From NCBI RefSeq assembly GCF_002160055.1, contig NZ_NFJV01000025.1, forward strand, positions 1 to 60,023: 60,023 nt of DNA. Reading direction: 5' to 3'. Shown here piece after piece: positions 1-8,696 of the stretch. The translations under genes and the position numbers were made by a program. Within the stretch, counting starts at the first letter, position 1, and each line of letters starts with the position of its first letter. The stretch comes from Mediterranea sp. An20. GTDB lineage: Bacteria; Bacteroidota; Bacteroidia; Bacteroidales; Bacteroidaceae. Below the pieces are notes generated by a model. It searched no databases. It was not told the origin of the DNA and saw nothing but the letters and a program-made list of their open reading frames with translations.

Positions 1-2
1 TG

Positions 3-104
3 TTCGCCCGGATTATCGGGAAAATCAGCGCACTTACAATCCTACAATACATTAACTACAAAAACAACAAGCCCATTGGCAGAGTCAAGTATGCGCTGAC
101 TTAA
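3..104 (+). pseudogene. C-terminal end of a transposase, cut by the window edge (IS982-like)
   Basis: An open frame enters from the left edge and ends at a TAA at 102-104, giving 33 residues. It contains the stretch LTILQYINYKNNKPIGRVKY, which I associate with the end of Bacteroides DDE transposases of the IS982 type. This family assignment is from memory and only moderately certain. Whether the full gene is intact cannot be judged because the rest lies outside the window. No terminal inverted repeat could be assigned in the 35 bases before the next gene. Confidence 0.5.
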
Positions 105-139
105 TTCCGCCAACGGGTAAACTAAATCTAATTGAATGA

Positions 140-1312
140 TTACTGACCTGCTTTACGCACTTTATAGAAGGCAATGACATGATTCCCTGTCTCCGGATGG
201 TAATTTTTCAACCCATCAGGCAGACCAGCCGGACGATGCTCCTGCTCATAAGCCAAGGCATCCGGCGACAGGATACCCCAGAAACGCTGCCGGTACACGC
301 CGTCGATCATACGGAACAGCGGCACAGACTTCCCTTCCTTATCGGACATTCGCCGTCCGCAATAGATTTGCTTTCCTCGGGACAAATCGTAAAGAGCAGA
401 CTGCCAGAAGCCGTCTTTGGTAAACGTAAAATACAACAACCCGTCGCATACAAAAACCTGCTCGATGCCCATGGACCATGCCGACTTCACCAAATCCCGC
501 TCATCGGCTTTGTCTTCTACCTTCGAAGCAGGCAGCGGATTCGGCAGGCGAATGTCAAACGCACCCCATACGCTGTCTGCCGAAAGGGCATAGACAATGT
601 AGTCGTAGTTCTTGCAATAATACAAGACAGAATCATTGTAACTGAAAGGATGAGCCGTGACCGTGAAACGCCAGGCGGATTCTGCCTCTACGTGCGGAAA
701 ATAACGGCGTGTCACCGTTGTCCCGTCATCCGATACCAGCAAGGAGTAGTGCAGGGAGGTATCATCGGGATAACTATCGTGCGACCTGCTGTCATAGAAA
801 TAAGTGTCCTGCCATGCTGCCAACGCACCGGGCACAGGTTTGCTGAACGGCTCCGACCGCAAGAACTGCCCGGTGTGCGGATGATAGAACAACAGCACCT
901 TCTTGTCACGGTCATACACTAACGACTCTTGCCGCCCTGCGTTCACTGTAAAATCTGTAACCGAAGCATATTCGCCCGGTCCACCGCCTTGCGCATCGAG
1001 CACGAAAAGCGCCTTGCCCTGCATATCGTAACACACAATCTTGTTGAAGGCATCGAGCACATAAATCCTGTCATCCTTGATTTCTACTTTCTCTATGTCG
1101 CCAAGCAATGGTACCGTGTCTAAACAGACATAGGAATCCGCATACAAATAATCGCCAAGGTGTTCAAACATGCCCTCTTCCACCTGTACGGCAATCGTCT
1201 TTAACCCATCTGTCGGGACAATGGAGCCTGCCTCCTGCTGTCTGCCGGACTGGCAGGCACAAAGGAAACACAATATTCCCAATAAACCCACCTGTTTTAC
1301 AAAATGTATCAT
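140..1312 (-). CDS. six-bladed beta-propeller lipoprotein
   Basis: The 390-residue product starts MIHFVKQ, has a hydrophobic segment and a lipobox ending LCAC, so it should be a lipoprotein exported across the inner membrane. The body has repeated short beta-strand motifs such as DRIYVLDAFNKIVCYD and the turn GGGPGEY, typical of the Bacteroidales six-bladed propeller family (NHL-like, DUF4934/DUF5128 group). Members are surface or periplasmic proteins of unknown ligand, often near nutrient uptake genes; no SusC/D pair is seen here. An upstream ATG at 1333 would add seven residues before the signal peptide, so the ATG at 1312 is preferred. A -7 element (minus strand, 1359-1366) lies in the adjacent repeat element and probably drives the gene. 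Confidence 0.8.
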   Translation of the reverse strand: MIHFVKQVGLLGILCFLCACQSGRQQEAGSIVPTDGLKTIAVQVEEGMFEHLGDYLYADSYVCLDTVPLLGDIEKVEIKDDRIYVLDAFNKIVCYDMQGKALFVLDAQGGGPGEYASVTDFTVNAGRQESLVYDRDKKVLLFYHPHTGQFLRSEPFSKPVPGALAAWQDTYFYDSRSHDSYPDDTSLHYSLLVSDDGTTVTRRYFPHVEAESAWRFTVTAHPFSYNDSVLYYCKNYDYIVYALSADSVWGAFDIRLPNPLPASKVEDKADERDLVKSAWSMGIEQVFVCDGLLYFTFTKDGFWQSALYDLSRGKQIYCGRRMSDKEGKSVPLFRMIDGVYRQRFWGILSPDALAYEQEHRPAGLPDGLKNYHPETGNHVIAFYKVRKAGQ

Positions 1313-1346
1313 AATCCAACTGTATAAGTGCATAATCTATAGACTC

Positions 1347-1567
1347 TAAGTAAATGTGCAAAATTAAATGATACTAAACACAGAGGCACGGAGACACAAA
1401 GTTTTTGTTTTCTTGTCCATAGCCCACAGAGTTAATTTCCTTTCTCTCGTATGCGGCGAAGCCGCGGACTCTGTGGTCTCCCTCGTCATTTTTCCGACAG
1501 ACAGTTACAGAACTTTGTGTCTCTGTGTCTTTGTGTTTAATATAAACTAATTCTGATTGATTACTTA
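1347..1567. repeat. MITE-like palindromic repeat, copy 1
   Basis: This noncoding stretch of about 221 bp begins TAAGTAA and ends TTACTTA, a 7-bp terminal inverted repeat. Inside, long arms rich in ACACAGAG/CTCTGTGT pair with each other (about 1375-1402 with 1511-1540), and a central hairpin contains GCGGCGAAGCCGC. The same sequence in reverse orientation occurs at 2592-2781. The short frames in it are by-products of the palindrome. It fills most of the gap between the propeller gene and the alkD-like gene. Confidence 0.75.
1359..1366 (-). promoter_or_regulatory. -7 promoter element (TAATTTTG) for the propeller gene
   Basis: Read on the minus strand this is TAATTTTG, matching the Bacteroides -7 consensus TAnnTTTG, about 40 bp before the chosen start. 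It lies at the very end of repeat copy 1. No good -33 TTTG is seen. Confidence 0.45.
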
Positions 1568-1687
1568 TCTTACTTAAAAAACAAAATAACATGACTTTAC
1601 ATTAATCAGAAAGATATACAAAGATAAGCATTTTGTTTGGTTTACGGATGTATACGCCTAATAAAATCAGTTTCTATACTTTGCCCG

Positions 1688-2473
1688 TCATGATTCTGCG
1701 CTTCCCTGCCCCATGTACAGCCGTCTTTCTTCCGGAGAGAGCCGCTCAACGGCATAGCGCAGCATCGTGCGCGGCATTTTCGTACAGGAAGCATCGAGAA
1801 AAGCAGTTAGCACGGCCTTGTCGCGTTTGCCTGTCTCACGCAACATCCAGCCCAGAGCTTTTTGCATCAGGTCGTGCATGGACGAAGACTTGCGGCGGGC
1901 ACCGGGACGGAGGACATAGCCTTCACGCTCCAGAAAGAAAGTGCAGAGAGACAAGATGTCGGCAAAGTCGCCCCGCCGGATAAAAGCCAACGTAGAGACC
2001 ACGGCAATGCGCCGCTCCCAGAGCAGGGAACTTGCCGCCAGCGTGACAAGCACTTCGCGGGGCTTATCCACAAGGTATTCGCCCACGATGTAAGGAGCAC
2101 TGAGGTCGACCAAATCCCAGTTGTTGATACGGGAAGTATGTGCCAGGTAAAAATGGAATATGGACTTGCGCTCTTCCTCCGGGGCTTTCTTAAAACGTTC
2201 CACCAACATCAGCAGGGCGCAAAGCCGGCATTCATGCCAGGGACTTTCCAGCAAAACGGCACAGACAGGCAATGGCTCGTCTTTGTGGAGCTTGGCCACG
2301 CGGCGGGTATCGGGCACTACAACACCCAGAAAGCGGTCGCCTTCGCCATACTGTCCCGGTCCGGTCTTGAAGAACTTGGGCAGGTATTCACGCTTCACGG
2401 GATTGATGTACGTCTCCAGTTCGGCCTGGATGGCAGCAGCACGGCACTGGACAGTCTGAAGAGAGTTTGTCAT
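1688..2473 (-). CDS. DNA alkylation repair protein (AlkD-like)
   Basis: The product is 261 residues from the start MTNSLQ. It matches the AlkD family of HEAT-like repeat glycosylases that remove positively charged alkylated bases such as N3- and N7-alkylpurines. Family features seen include the N-terminal KREYLPKFFKTGPGQYGEGD segment, FLGVVVPDTR, then WDLVDLSAPYIVGEYL and ALGWMLRETGKRD near the C-terminus. A start 43 codons upstream would add an unrelated hydrophobic leader and is rejected; the ATG at 2473 is 40 nt below a predicted transcription start. The gene stands alone, with one inverted MITE-like repeat on each side. Confidence 0.88.
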   Translation of the reverse strand: MTNSLQTVQCRAAAIQAELETYINPVKREYLPKFFKTGPGQYGEGDRFLGVVVPDTRRVAKLHKDEPLPVCAVLLESPWHECRLCALLMLVERFKKAPEEERKSIFHFYLAHTSRINNWDLVDLSAPYIVGEYLVDKPREVLVTLAASSLLWERRIAVVSTLAFIRRGDFADILSLCTFFLEREGYVLRPGARRKSSSMHDLMQKALGWMLRETGKRDKAVLTAFLDASCTKMPRTMLRYAVERLSPEERRLYMGQGSAES

Positions 2474-2519
2474 ATAGGTCGGATAAGGTAAAAGAAAGAT
2501 TAAATATTGAAATTCACTG

Positions 2520-2527
2520 CAAAAATA
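2520..2527 (-). promoter_or_regulatory. -7 promoter element (TATTTTTG) for the alkD-like gene
   Basis: Minus-strand TATTTTTG, an exact TAnnTTTG match, ends 47 bp before the ATG at 2473. It supports the shorter start for the gene. Confidence 0.5.
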
Positions 2528-2591
2528 AGACTTTCCGCGGAAGATGGGCACAATATGGAAAGTATTTCCTACATTTGCATGGTTGAGTACG

Positions 2592-2781
2592 TAAGTAATC
2601 AATCAGATTTAATTTATATTAAACACAAAGCCACAGAGACACAAAGTTCCGTAACTTTCTGTCGGAGAAATGACAGGAGAGACACGGAGTCCCCGGCTTC
2701 GCCGCATACGAAAGGGGAAAAAATAACTCTGTGACTCCGTGTCTCTGTGTTTAGTATCACTTAATTTTGCACATTTACTTA
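2592..2781. repeat. MITE-like palindromic repeat, copy 2 (inverted)
   Basis: This is the reverse complement of the repeat at 1347-1567, about 190 bp long because part of the centre is missing. It keeps the TAAGTAA/TTACTTA ends, the ACACAAAG and CTCTGTGT arms and the GCCGCATACG centre. Its right end supplies the -7 box in front of the M28 peptidase gene. Confidence 0.75.
2762..2769 (+). promoter_or_regulatory. -7 promoter element (TAATTTTG) for the M28 peptidase operon
   Basis: TAATTTTG matches TAnnTTTG and lies 30 bp before the start at 2800, inside the end of repeat copy 2. A second candidate, TACATTTG, lies upstream of the repeat at 2570-2577. Confidence 0.45.
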
Positions 2782-2799
2782 TTTTAAAATCAGGAAACC

Positions 2800-3807
2800 A
2801 TGCGTAAAGTATTATTGGGAATCGCCTGTATTCTCGGAACATCAGTGGGAACATTTGCACAATCGCCCAAGGAAAAAGGATTGCAGAGTATCAATCAGGA
2901 CAAAGCAGAAGCCATCGTAGAGTTTCTGGCTGATGACGAACTGCTGGGACGGGAGGCCGGACAGCCGGGTTCGCGCATCGTGGCACGCTACCTGGCCTCG
3001 GAACTGAAAGAAGCGGGCATCGCTCCCCTGCCCGGCACCATGGCATACTACCAGCCGTTTGAAGCCTGTGCCGTGGAACGCCAGCAGAAAGGCCGCTGGC
3101 AGGTGCATCCCGACTCACTGGCACGATTGAAGCAAGGCACGCACCGCAGCCTGAAATTGAACAATATCTTAGGATGGATTCCCGGTGAGCGGACGGACGA
3201 GTATGTCATTATTGGAGCGCACTTCGACCACATCGGCTATGACCCGACCCTGGCGGGCGATCAGATATACAACGGGGCAGACGACAATGCTTCGGGCGTG
3301 TCGGCAGCCTTGCAAATCGCACGGGCATTTGCCGCATCGGGCAAGAAGCCGCTGCGCAACGTCATCTTCGCCTTCTGGGACGGAGAGGAAAAGGGACTGT
3401 TAGGCTCGAAGTATTTCGTGCAGACCTGCCCCTTCGTCAAACAAATCAAAGGCTACCTGAACTTCGACATGATAGGACGCAACAACAACCCCGACCGGCC
3501 GCGCCACGTGGTGTACTTCTATACCGAGTCGCATCCCGCCTTCGGCCAATGGTTGAAAGATGACATAAAAGAATATGGTCTGAAGCTGGAGCCGGACTAC
3601 CGGGCCTGGGACCGCCCCATCGGAGGAAGCGATAACGGCTCGTTTGCCCTGCAGGAGATTCCCATCATCTGGTATCACACGGACGGACATCCGGATTACC
3701 ACCAACCCGGCGACCATGCCGAGCGTATCAACTGGGAAAAACTGACGGACATCACGCGCGCGGCATTCCTCAACATGTGGAACCTGGCCAATGAAAAAAC
3801 ATATTAG
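2800..3807 (+). CDS. M28 family zinc aminopeptidase, secreted
   Basis: The 335-residue protein has a signal peptide ending TFAQS, so it acts outside the cytoplasm. The M28 co-catalytic zinc site is readable in order: H141 in GAHFDHIGYD, D161 in GADDNASG, the E196-E197 pair in WDGEEKG, D223 in NFDMIGR and H301 in DYHQPGDH. The family removes N-terminal residues from peptides, and Bacteroides members are usually periplasmic or lipid-anchored; this one lacks a lipobox. It is the first gene of an operon: the SpmAB-like gene starts 8 bp after its stop and ybeY follows. Length and motifs are complete. Confidence 0.9.
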   Translation: MRKVLLGIACILGTSVGTFAQSPKEKGLQSINQDKAEAIVEFLADDELLGREAGQPGSRIVARYLASELKEAGIAPLPGTMAYYQPFEACAVERQQKGRWQVHPDSLARLKQGTHRSLKLNNILGWIPGERTDEYVIIGAHFDHIGYDPTLAGDQIYNGADDNASGVSAALQIARAFAASGKKPLRNVIFAFWDGEEKGLLGSKYFVQTCPFVKQIKGYLNFDMIGRNNNPDRPRHVVYFYTESHPAFGQWLKDDIKEYGLKLEPDYRAWDRPIGGSDNGSFALQEIPIIWYHTDGHPDYHQPGDHAERINWEKLTDITRAAFLNMWNLANEKTY

Positions 3808-3815
3808 TTCACAAC

Positions 3816-5048
3816 ATGGTTTTAAACTACATTTGGGTAGCGTTCTTCCTCATTGCTTTTGTCGTGGCACTCTACCGCCTGCTGGTAGCAGGCGATACAG
3901 ACATTTTTACCGAACTGGTAAACTCGACATTTGCCTCGTCGAAGAACGCTTTCGAGATTTCGCTGGGACTGACCGGCCTCCTGTCGCTGTGGTTAGGCAT
4001 CATGAAGATTGGTGAAAACAGCGGTATGATCCATGCCCTGTCGCGCTGGCTCAGTCCCGTATTCTGCCGGTTGTTCCCGGACATTCCCAAAGGACATCCT
4101 GCCATGGGGTCTATCTTCATGAACCTGTCTGCCAACATGCTGGGATTGGACAACGCCGCCACTCCGCTGGGACTGAAAGCCATGAAAGAACTGCAGGAAC
4201 TGAACCCGAAGAAAGATACGGCCACCAACCCGATGATCATGTTCCTGGTCATCAACACTTCGGGACTGATTCTGATTCCGGTAAGCATCATGATGTATCG
4301 TGCCCAAATGGGTGCAGCACAACCCACGGACATCTTCATCCCGACCCTGCTCACTACGACCATCTCTACGGCAGTGGGCGTCCTTGCGGTGAGCATCGCT
4401 CAGCGCATCAATCTGTTCTGCAAACCCATCCTCATGCTGGTGGGGGGCATCGGGCTTTTCTTCGCGTCGCTCATCTGGATGTTCACGCAAGTCAACCGCG
4501 ACGAGATGGGCACCTACTCCACCTTAGCGGCCAACATCATCCTGTTCGGCATCATCCTGCTGTTTATCGTATGGGGGCTGTGGAAGCGCATCAATGTGTA
4601 TGATGCCTTCATCGAGGGAGCCAAAGAAGGTTTCACGACAGCCATACGCATCATTCCCTACTTAGTGGCTTTCTTAGTGGGCATTGCCGTATTCCGCACC
4701 TCCGGTGCCATGGATATGCTGATCGACGGCATCCGCTGGATAGTGGCGCTGTGCGGCATCGACACAAGTTTTGTAGGTGCACTGCCCACGGCCCTGATGA
4801 AGACCCTGAGCGGAAGTGCGGCAAACGGACTGATGATTGACACCATGGAGCAATACGGGGCTGACTCGTTTGTGGGGCGCATGAGTTGTGTGGCCCGCGG
4901 CGCATCGGACACGACGTTCTACATCCTGGCCGTTTACTTCGGGAGCGTGGGCATCACACGGACACGCAATGCGGTAACGTGCGGCCTGATAGCCGATTTG
5001 TCGGGCGTCATCGCAGCGATTGTCATCAGCTATATATTCTTCTTCTGA
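3816..5048 (+). CDS. nucleoside recognition (Gate) domain membrane protein, SpmA-SpmB fusion type
   Basis: This 410-residue polytopic membrane protein has two related halves, as in the fused spore maturation SpmA/SpmB proteins of Bacteroidetes. The first half carries GLTGLLSLWLGIMKIGENSG and the motif LSANMLGLDNAATPLGLKAM, and the second has EGAKEGFTTAIRIIPYLVA. The family has the Gate fold of nucleoside transporters, but its substrate in non-spore-formers is unknown. It sits 8 bp behind the M28 peptidase and 37 bp ahead of ybeY, so all three are probably co-transcribed. Confidence 0.87.
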   Translation: MVLNYIWVAFFLIAFVVALYRLLVAGDTDIFTELVNSTFASSKNAFEISLGLTGLLSLWLGIMKIGENSGMIHALSRWLSPVFCRLFPDIPKGHPAMGSIFMNLSANMLGLDNAATPLGLKAMKELQELNPKKDTATNPMIMFLVINTSGLILIPVSIMMYRAQMGAAQPTDIFIPTLLTTTISTAVGVLAVSIAQRINLFCKPILMLVGGIGLFFASLIWMFTQVNRDEMGTYSTLAANIILFGIILLFIVWGLWKRINVYDAFIEGAKEGFTTAIRIIPYLVAFLVGIAVFRTSGAMDMLIDGIRWIVALCGIDTSFVGALPTALMKTLSGSAANGLMIDTMEQYGADSFVGRMSCVARGASDTTFYILAVYFGSVGITRTRNAVTCGLIADLSGVIAAIVISYIFFF

Positions 5049-5085
5049 CGGAAGGGGAAAGTGACTCTAACCAAAAAGATAAAAT

Positions 5086-5502
5086 ATGATTACTTATCAG
5101 ACAGAAGGCGTGGAAATGCCCGACATCAAGCGTCGGGAAACCACCGAATGGATTAAGGCCGTGGCACAGACCTACGGCAAGCGCGTGGGCGAAATAGCCT
5201 ACATATTCTGCTCGGACGAGAAGATTCTCGAAGTAAACCGGCAATATCTCCAACACGATTACTATACGGACATCATCACCTTTGACTATTGCGAGGGCAA
5301 CCGGCTGAACGGCGACCTCTTCATCAGCCTGGACACCGTGCGCACCAACGCTGAGCAGTTCCATACGGACTATGATACGGAACTGCACCGGGTCATTATC
5401 CACGGAGTGCTGCACCTGTGCGGCATCAATGACAAAGGACCGGGTGAACGCGAAATCATGGAAGAGGCCGAAAACCGGGCGCTATCCATAAGAATCGGTT
5501 AA
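5086..5502 (+). CDS. ybeY: rRNA maturation endoribonuclease YbeY
   Basis: The 138-residue protein matches YbeY, a single-strand endoribonuclease acting in 16S rRNA 3' end maturation and 70S quality control. The metal motif reads HGVLHLCGIND at residues 106-116. The first two histidines (H106, H110) are present, but the third ligand position is aspartate (D116) where Proteobacteria have histidine; I believe this is common in Bacteroidetes. The fold segments FCSDEKILEVN and DIITFDY are also present. Its stop overlaps the stop of the convergent downstream gene (5499-5502). Confidence 0.9.
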   Translation: MITYQTEGVEMPDIKRRETTEWIKAVAQTYGKRVGEIAYIFCSDEKILEVNRQYLQHDYYTDIITFDYCEGNRLNGDLFISLDTVRTNAEQFHTDYDTELHRVIIHGVLHLCGINDKGPGEREIMEEAENRALSIRIG

Positions 5503-6341
5503 TGCCTGAACCCGGGCACATCGGGCATTATCGTAGGCCCCGGACGGGAACTTTTTCCACGGCTTTTCTGTATCGCCCCACGTATCACTTCGAGGAGAAT
5601 GGGGCCTACGTCAATCTGCAACTTCATCTTATCGAACTTATAATAAGGAGCTACCACAGGAAGCACCTCCCAACGGCCGGTCAGGGTGTTGTAGTAGCTT
5701 TGCGCACCCAACTCTATGCCAAAGCGTTCGGTCACGCCAAGGCCTACGGCTCCACCAAAGCCGTAGGTGGGGCGCATCCTGAAATCGCCTAACCCCACTC
5801 CACCAAATGTACGGAAATAAAGACGGTCGGCAGCCTGGTAAATCAACTGCCCCGAAAGGCCGAAGGACTGACCGGTGAAATGGGCCGTATTCATCTTCAG
5901 CGCATCGGCCATCAACTGCAATTGCAGACGATCGCTGAACTGCTTCTGCCAGCCCAGAGAGGCGGTGTTGAAGCGGCCAATACCGGGCACACTGAACTGA
6001 GAACCGGAACCTACCCAGGCACCGCCTCCCATATATCCCAACACACCACCCGTAGCATAATCTCCCCGGAACAGCGGGGAAGGATTCAACTGGTAGGGGA
6101 TATAAGGGCCTTGTGGCATAACTTCCCGCAGAGCAGGCACAGGCATCGTGACACGACTAACACCTGGCAAATCCCGACGAGGCGCAGCAAGGTGGACTGA
6201 ACCGGTCTGGGGAACCAGAGGCAAAGAATCCGGACGAATCCGCAAACTGTCTTTTTCCTGCGCCCAAACGGGTAATCCCATACACACCAACAGACAACAG
6301 CCTAATAAACGGACAAACATACATCTGACGCACTTAATCAT
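5499..6341 (-). CDS. exported beta-barrel-like protein of unknown function
   Basis: From the start MIKCVRC the product is 280 residues with a cleavable signal peptide ending GLPVWAQ. The mature part opens with a proline-rich linker and then alternates short aromatic and polar strands (for example GFGGAVGLGVTERFGIELGA, SYYNTLTGRWEV), which suggests an outer-membrane beta-barrel. I do not recognise a named family. The longer reading frame adds 81 residues of a poor leader and is rejected, because a -7 element lies at 6370-6377 just ahead of the ATG at 6341. It converges on ybeY with overlapping stop codons. Confidence 0.65.
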   Translation of the reverse strand: MIKCVRCMFVRLLGCCLLVCMGLPVWAQEKDSLRIRPDSLPLVPQTGSVHLAAPRRDLPGVSRVTMPVPALREVMPQGPYIPYQLNPSPLFRGDYATGGVLGYMGGGAWVGSGSQFSVPGIGRFNTASLGWQKQFSDRLQLQLMADALKMNTAHFTGQSFGLSGQLIYQAADRLYFRTFGGVGLGDFRMRPTYGFGGAVGLGVTERFGIELGAQSYYNTLTGRWEVLPVVAPYYKFDKMKLQIDVGPILLEVIRGAIQKSRGKSSRPGPTIMPDVPGFRH

Positions 6342-6369
6342 AATAAGTAAGTAATCAATTAGGAAACAA

Positions 6370-6377
6370 CAAAAATA
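6370..6377 (-). promoter_or_regulatory. -7 promoter element (TATTTTTG) for the beta-barrel-like gene
   Basis: Minus-strand TATTTTTG, an exact TAnnTTTG match, 29 bp from the ATG at 6341. Confidence 0.5.
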
Positions 6378-6460
6378 CGCAAAGGCAATATATCCGCCAA
6401 AAAGGATAAGACTATTTAAAGAAAAAGGCGGAAACGCATGGAATAACGCTCCGTTTGTCT

Positions 6461-6468
6461 TATATTTG
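6461..6468 (+). promoter_or_regulatory. -7 promoter element (TATATTTG) for the GH20 gene
   Basis: TATATTTG matches the Bacteroides -7 consensus and predicts a transcription start near 6475 and a 24-nt leader before the ATG at 6499. This excludes the longer reading frame that would start at 6466. Confidence 0.55.
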
Positions 6469-6498
6469 CAAAAACGTATAACTCCAAAAACAAAGCGT

Positions 6499-8568
6499 AT
6501 GAAAAACTCGACTTTTTTCTCGCGGCTGCTTCTTGTCGCCTTGTTCTGCGGCGGCAGCCATTTCCTACAGGCACAATCGGTCATCCCGGTTCCGCTGCAA
6601 ATGGAACAGACGGAAGGCGCATTCGTGTTTAAAGCCAGCCAACCTATCTACACCAACCTGCAGGGTGAAGAACTGAAGCTGCTGAATGCCACAGTATCTT
6701 CCCTGAAGTACACGGACAACCTGAGTGCTGTGGCAAAAGGACACATCGTACTGGAAAAGACGGAAAGCAATGTCCCCGAATCAGCCGAAGGCTACACTCT
6801 GAGCGTAACACCGCAAGGCATCCGCATCGCCTCACGCTCGGACGCCGGACTGTATTACGGCCTTATGACCGTGAAGCAGATGAGCGAAAAAGACGGAGGC
6901 AATCTTCGTGTGCCGGCTTGTCTCATTACCGACCAACCTCGCTTCGCCTACCGCGGTTTCATGATGGATGTGTCGCGCCACTTCCGCTCGAAAGAATTTG
7001 TCAAGAAACAGATAGACGCCATGACACAGTTCAAACTGAACCGCCTGCACCTGCACCTGACCGATGGTGCAGGCTGGCGCATTGAAATCAAGAAATATCC
7101 CCGTCTGACGGAATTTGCAGCTTGGCGTCCCGACGCTGTATGGAAAGACTGGTGGTTCAAAGACAACGGACGCAAGTATTGCGAAGAAGGCACGCCGGGC
7201 GCTTACGGCGGCTATTATACGCAAGACGACATCCGCGAACTGTTGGACTATGCGGCCAAGCACCACATCACCATCATTCCCGAAATTGAAATGCCTGCCC
7301 ACTCCGAAGAAGTGCTGGCAGCTTATCCCGAATTGTCCTGCTCCGGCGAACCTTATAAGAATGCGGAATTCTGCATCGGCAACGAAAAGACTTTCGAATT
7401 CTTAGAGAATGTGCTGACGGAAGTCATGGAACTGTTCCCCTCGGAATACATCCACATCGGTGGCGATGAAGCTAACAAGAACCCCTGGAAAGAATGCCCC
7501 AAGTGCCAGCAGCGCATGAAGGACGAAGGGCTGAAAGATGTGGACGAACTGCAAAGTTATGCCATACACCGCATGGAGGTATTCCTCAACAAACACGGCC
7601 GCAAACTGCTGGGTTGGGATGAAATCATGCAGGGAGGTCTGGCACCCAATGCCACCGTCATGTCCTGGCGTGGCGAAGAAGGTGGACTAAAGGCAGTACG
7701 CTCCGGTCATCGTGCCGTTATGACGCCTTCCGAATATTTCTACTTAGACTATTACCAGGATGCGCCCATTTCGCAGCCCGAAGCCATCGGAGGTTACGTG
7801 CCCTTGGAAAAAGTTTATTCCTACGACCCCGTAAAGCCGGAAATGAGTGCCGAAGAAGCTGCCCTGATATACGGCGTACAAGCCAATCAGTGGGCTGAAT
7901 ATATCCCGACGGACGAATACTACGAATACATGATGTATCCGCGCTTGCTGGCTGTGGCCGAAGTAGGATGGAGTGTTCCCGAACGCAAAGATTTCGCCGA
8001 TTTCCACCGCCGTGCCCTCAAGGCAGTAGACGACCTCAGCGCACAAGGCTACCATCCCTTCCCGCTGAAAGACGAAGTAGGACACCGCCCCGAGTCGCGC
8101 CAACCCATCGAGCACTTGGCGCTGAACAAGCCGGTCACTTACAACGCTCCTTTCAACGAGACATACAAAGCTGCTGGCGACAAAGCGCTGACTGATGGCA
8201 TACGCGGCGACTGGACTTACTCTGACGGACGCTGGCAAGGCTTCATCTCACGCAACCGCCTGGATGTTACCATCGACTTGGGACAGTCGACCGAAATAGG
8301 CAGTATTGGTGCCGACTTCATGCAGGCTGCCGGTCCGGAAGTGTTCCTCCCGGCAGAGGTCATCATATCGGTATCGGATGACGGAAAGAATTTCAAGGAA
8401 CTGAAACGTGAAACACACCAGGTAAGCCGTGAACCGGGCTTTGCCTTTGTCAACCATACTTGGACAGGGAAAACCTCGGCACGCTATGTGCGCTACCAGG
8501 CACGCTCGGGGAAAGAACTGGGCGGCTGGATTTTCACCGACGAAATCGTAGTGCTTCCTCCCCGATAA
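6499..8568 (+). CDS. beta-N-acetylhexosaminidase, GH20, with C-terminal F5/8 type C domain
   Basis: The 689-residue exported enzyme has a signal peptide ending FLQAQ, an N-terminal GH20b domain (about residues 25-140), the GH20 catalytic barrel (about 145-490) and a C-terminal discoidin-like carbohydrate-binding domain (about 535-689). The catalytic Asp-Glu pair is in HIGGDEANKNP (D323-E324), and the barrel motifs LNRLHLHLTDGAGWRIEIKK and IPEIEMPAHS are present. The family releases terminal GlcNAc or GalNAc from glycans, by substrate-assisted catalysis. In gut Bacteroides such enzymes trim host N- and O-glycans in the periplasm. The gene is monocistronic with its own promoter and terminator. 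Confidence 0.93.
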   Translation: MKNSTFFSRLLLVALFCGGSHFLQAQSVIPVPLQMEQTEGAFVFKASQPIYTNLQGEELKLLNATVSSLKYTDNLSAVAKGHIVLEKTESNVPESAEGYTLSVTPQGIRIASRSDAGLYYGLMTVKQMSEKDGGNLRVPACLITDQPRFAYRGFMMDVSRHFRSKEFVKKQIDAMTQFKLNRLHLHLTDGAGWRIEIKKYPRLTEFAAWRPDAVWKDWWFKDNGRKYCEEGTPGAYGGYYTQDDIRELLDYAAKHHITIIPEIEMPAHSEEVLAAYPELSCSGEPYKNAEFCIGNEKTFEFLENVLTEVMELFPSEYIHIGGDEANKNPWKECPKCQQRMKDEGLKDVDELQSYAIHRMEVFLNKHGRKLLGWDEIMQGGLAPNATVMSWRGEEGGLKAVRSGHRAVMTPSEYFYLDYYQDAPISQPEAIGGYVPLEKVYSYDPVKPEMSAEEAALIYGVQANQWAEYIPTDEYYEYMMYPRLLAVAEVGWSVPERKDFADFHRRALKAVDDLSAQGYHPFPLKDEVGHRPESRQPIEHLALNKPVTYNAPFNETYKAAGDKALTDGIRGDWTYSDGRWQGFISRNRLDVTIDLGQSTEIGSIGADFMQAAGPEVFLPAEVIISVSDDGKNFKELKRETHQVSREPGFAFVNHTWTGKTSARYVRYQARSGKELGGWIFTDEIVVLPPR

Positions 8569-8654
8569 GCGGAAGCCTTCTTCCCGCGGTAAGGTCATGA
8601 CGTCTCCCCCGAAGTGACTGAGCGGGATGCCTGCTATTTTCTTCCTGAAATGCC

Positions 8655-8696
8655 CCGCCCGTCGGAAAAGTTTTTCCGACGGGCGGTCTTTTTTCT
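8655..8696 (+). terminator. intrinsic terminator after the GH20 gene
   Basis: A perfect 15-bp stem (CCGCCCGTCGGAAAA at 8655-8669 with its complement at 8672-8686) with a 2-nt loop is followed by a T-rich tract. Confidence 0.9.

Noticed and set aside
179..922. A 247-codon open frame on the plus strand opposite the propeller lipoprotein gene
   Set aside because: It lies wholly inside a convincing gene on the other strand, and its translation has no signal peptide, domain or natural composition.
1862..2491. A 209-codon plus-strand frame across the alkD-like gene
   Set aside because: It is an antisense shadow of an intact conserved gene.
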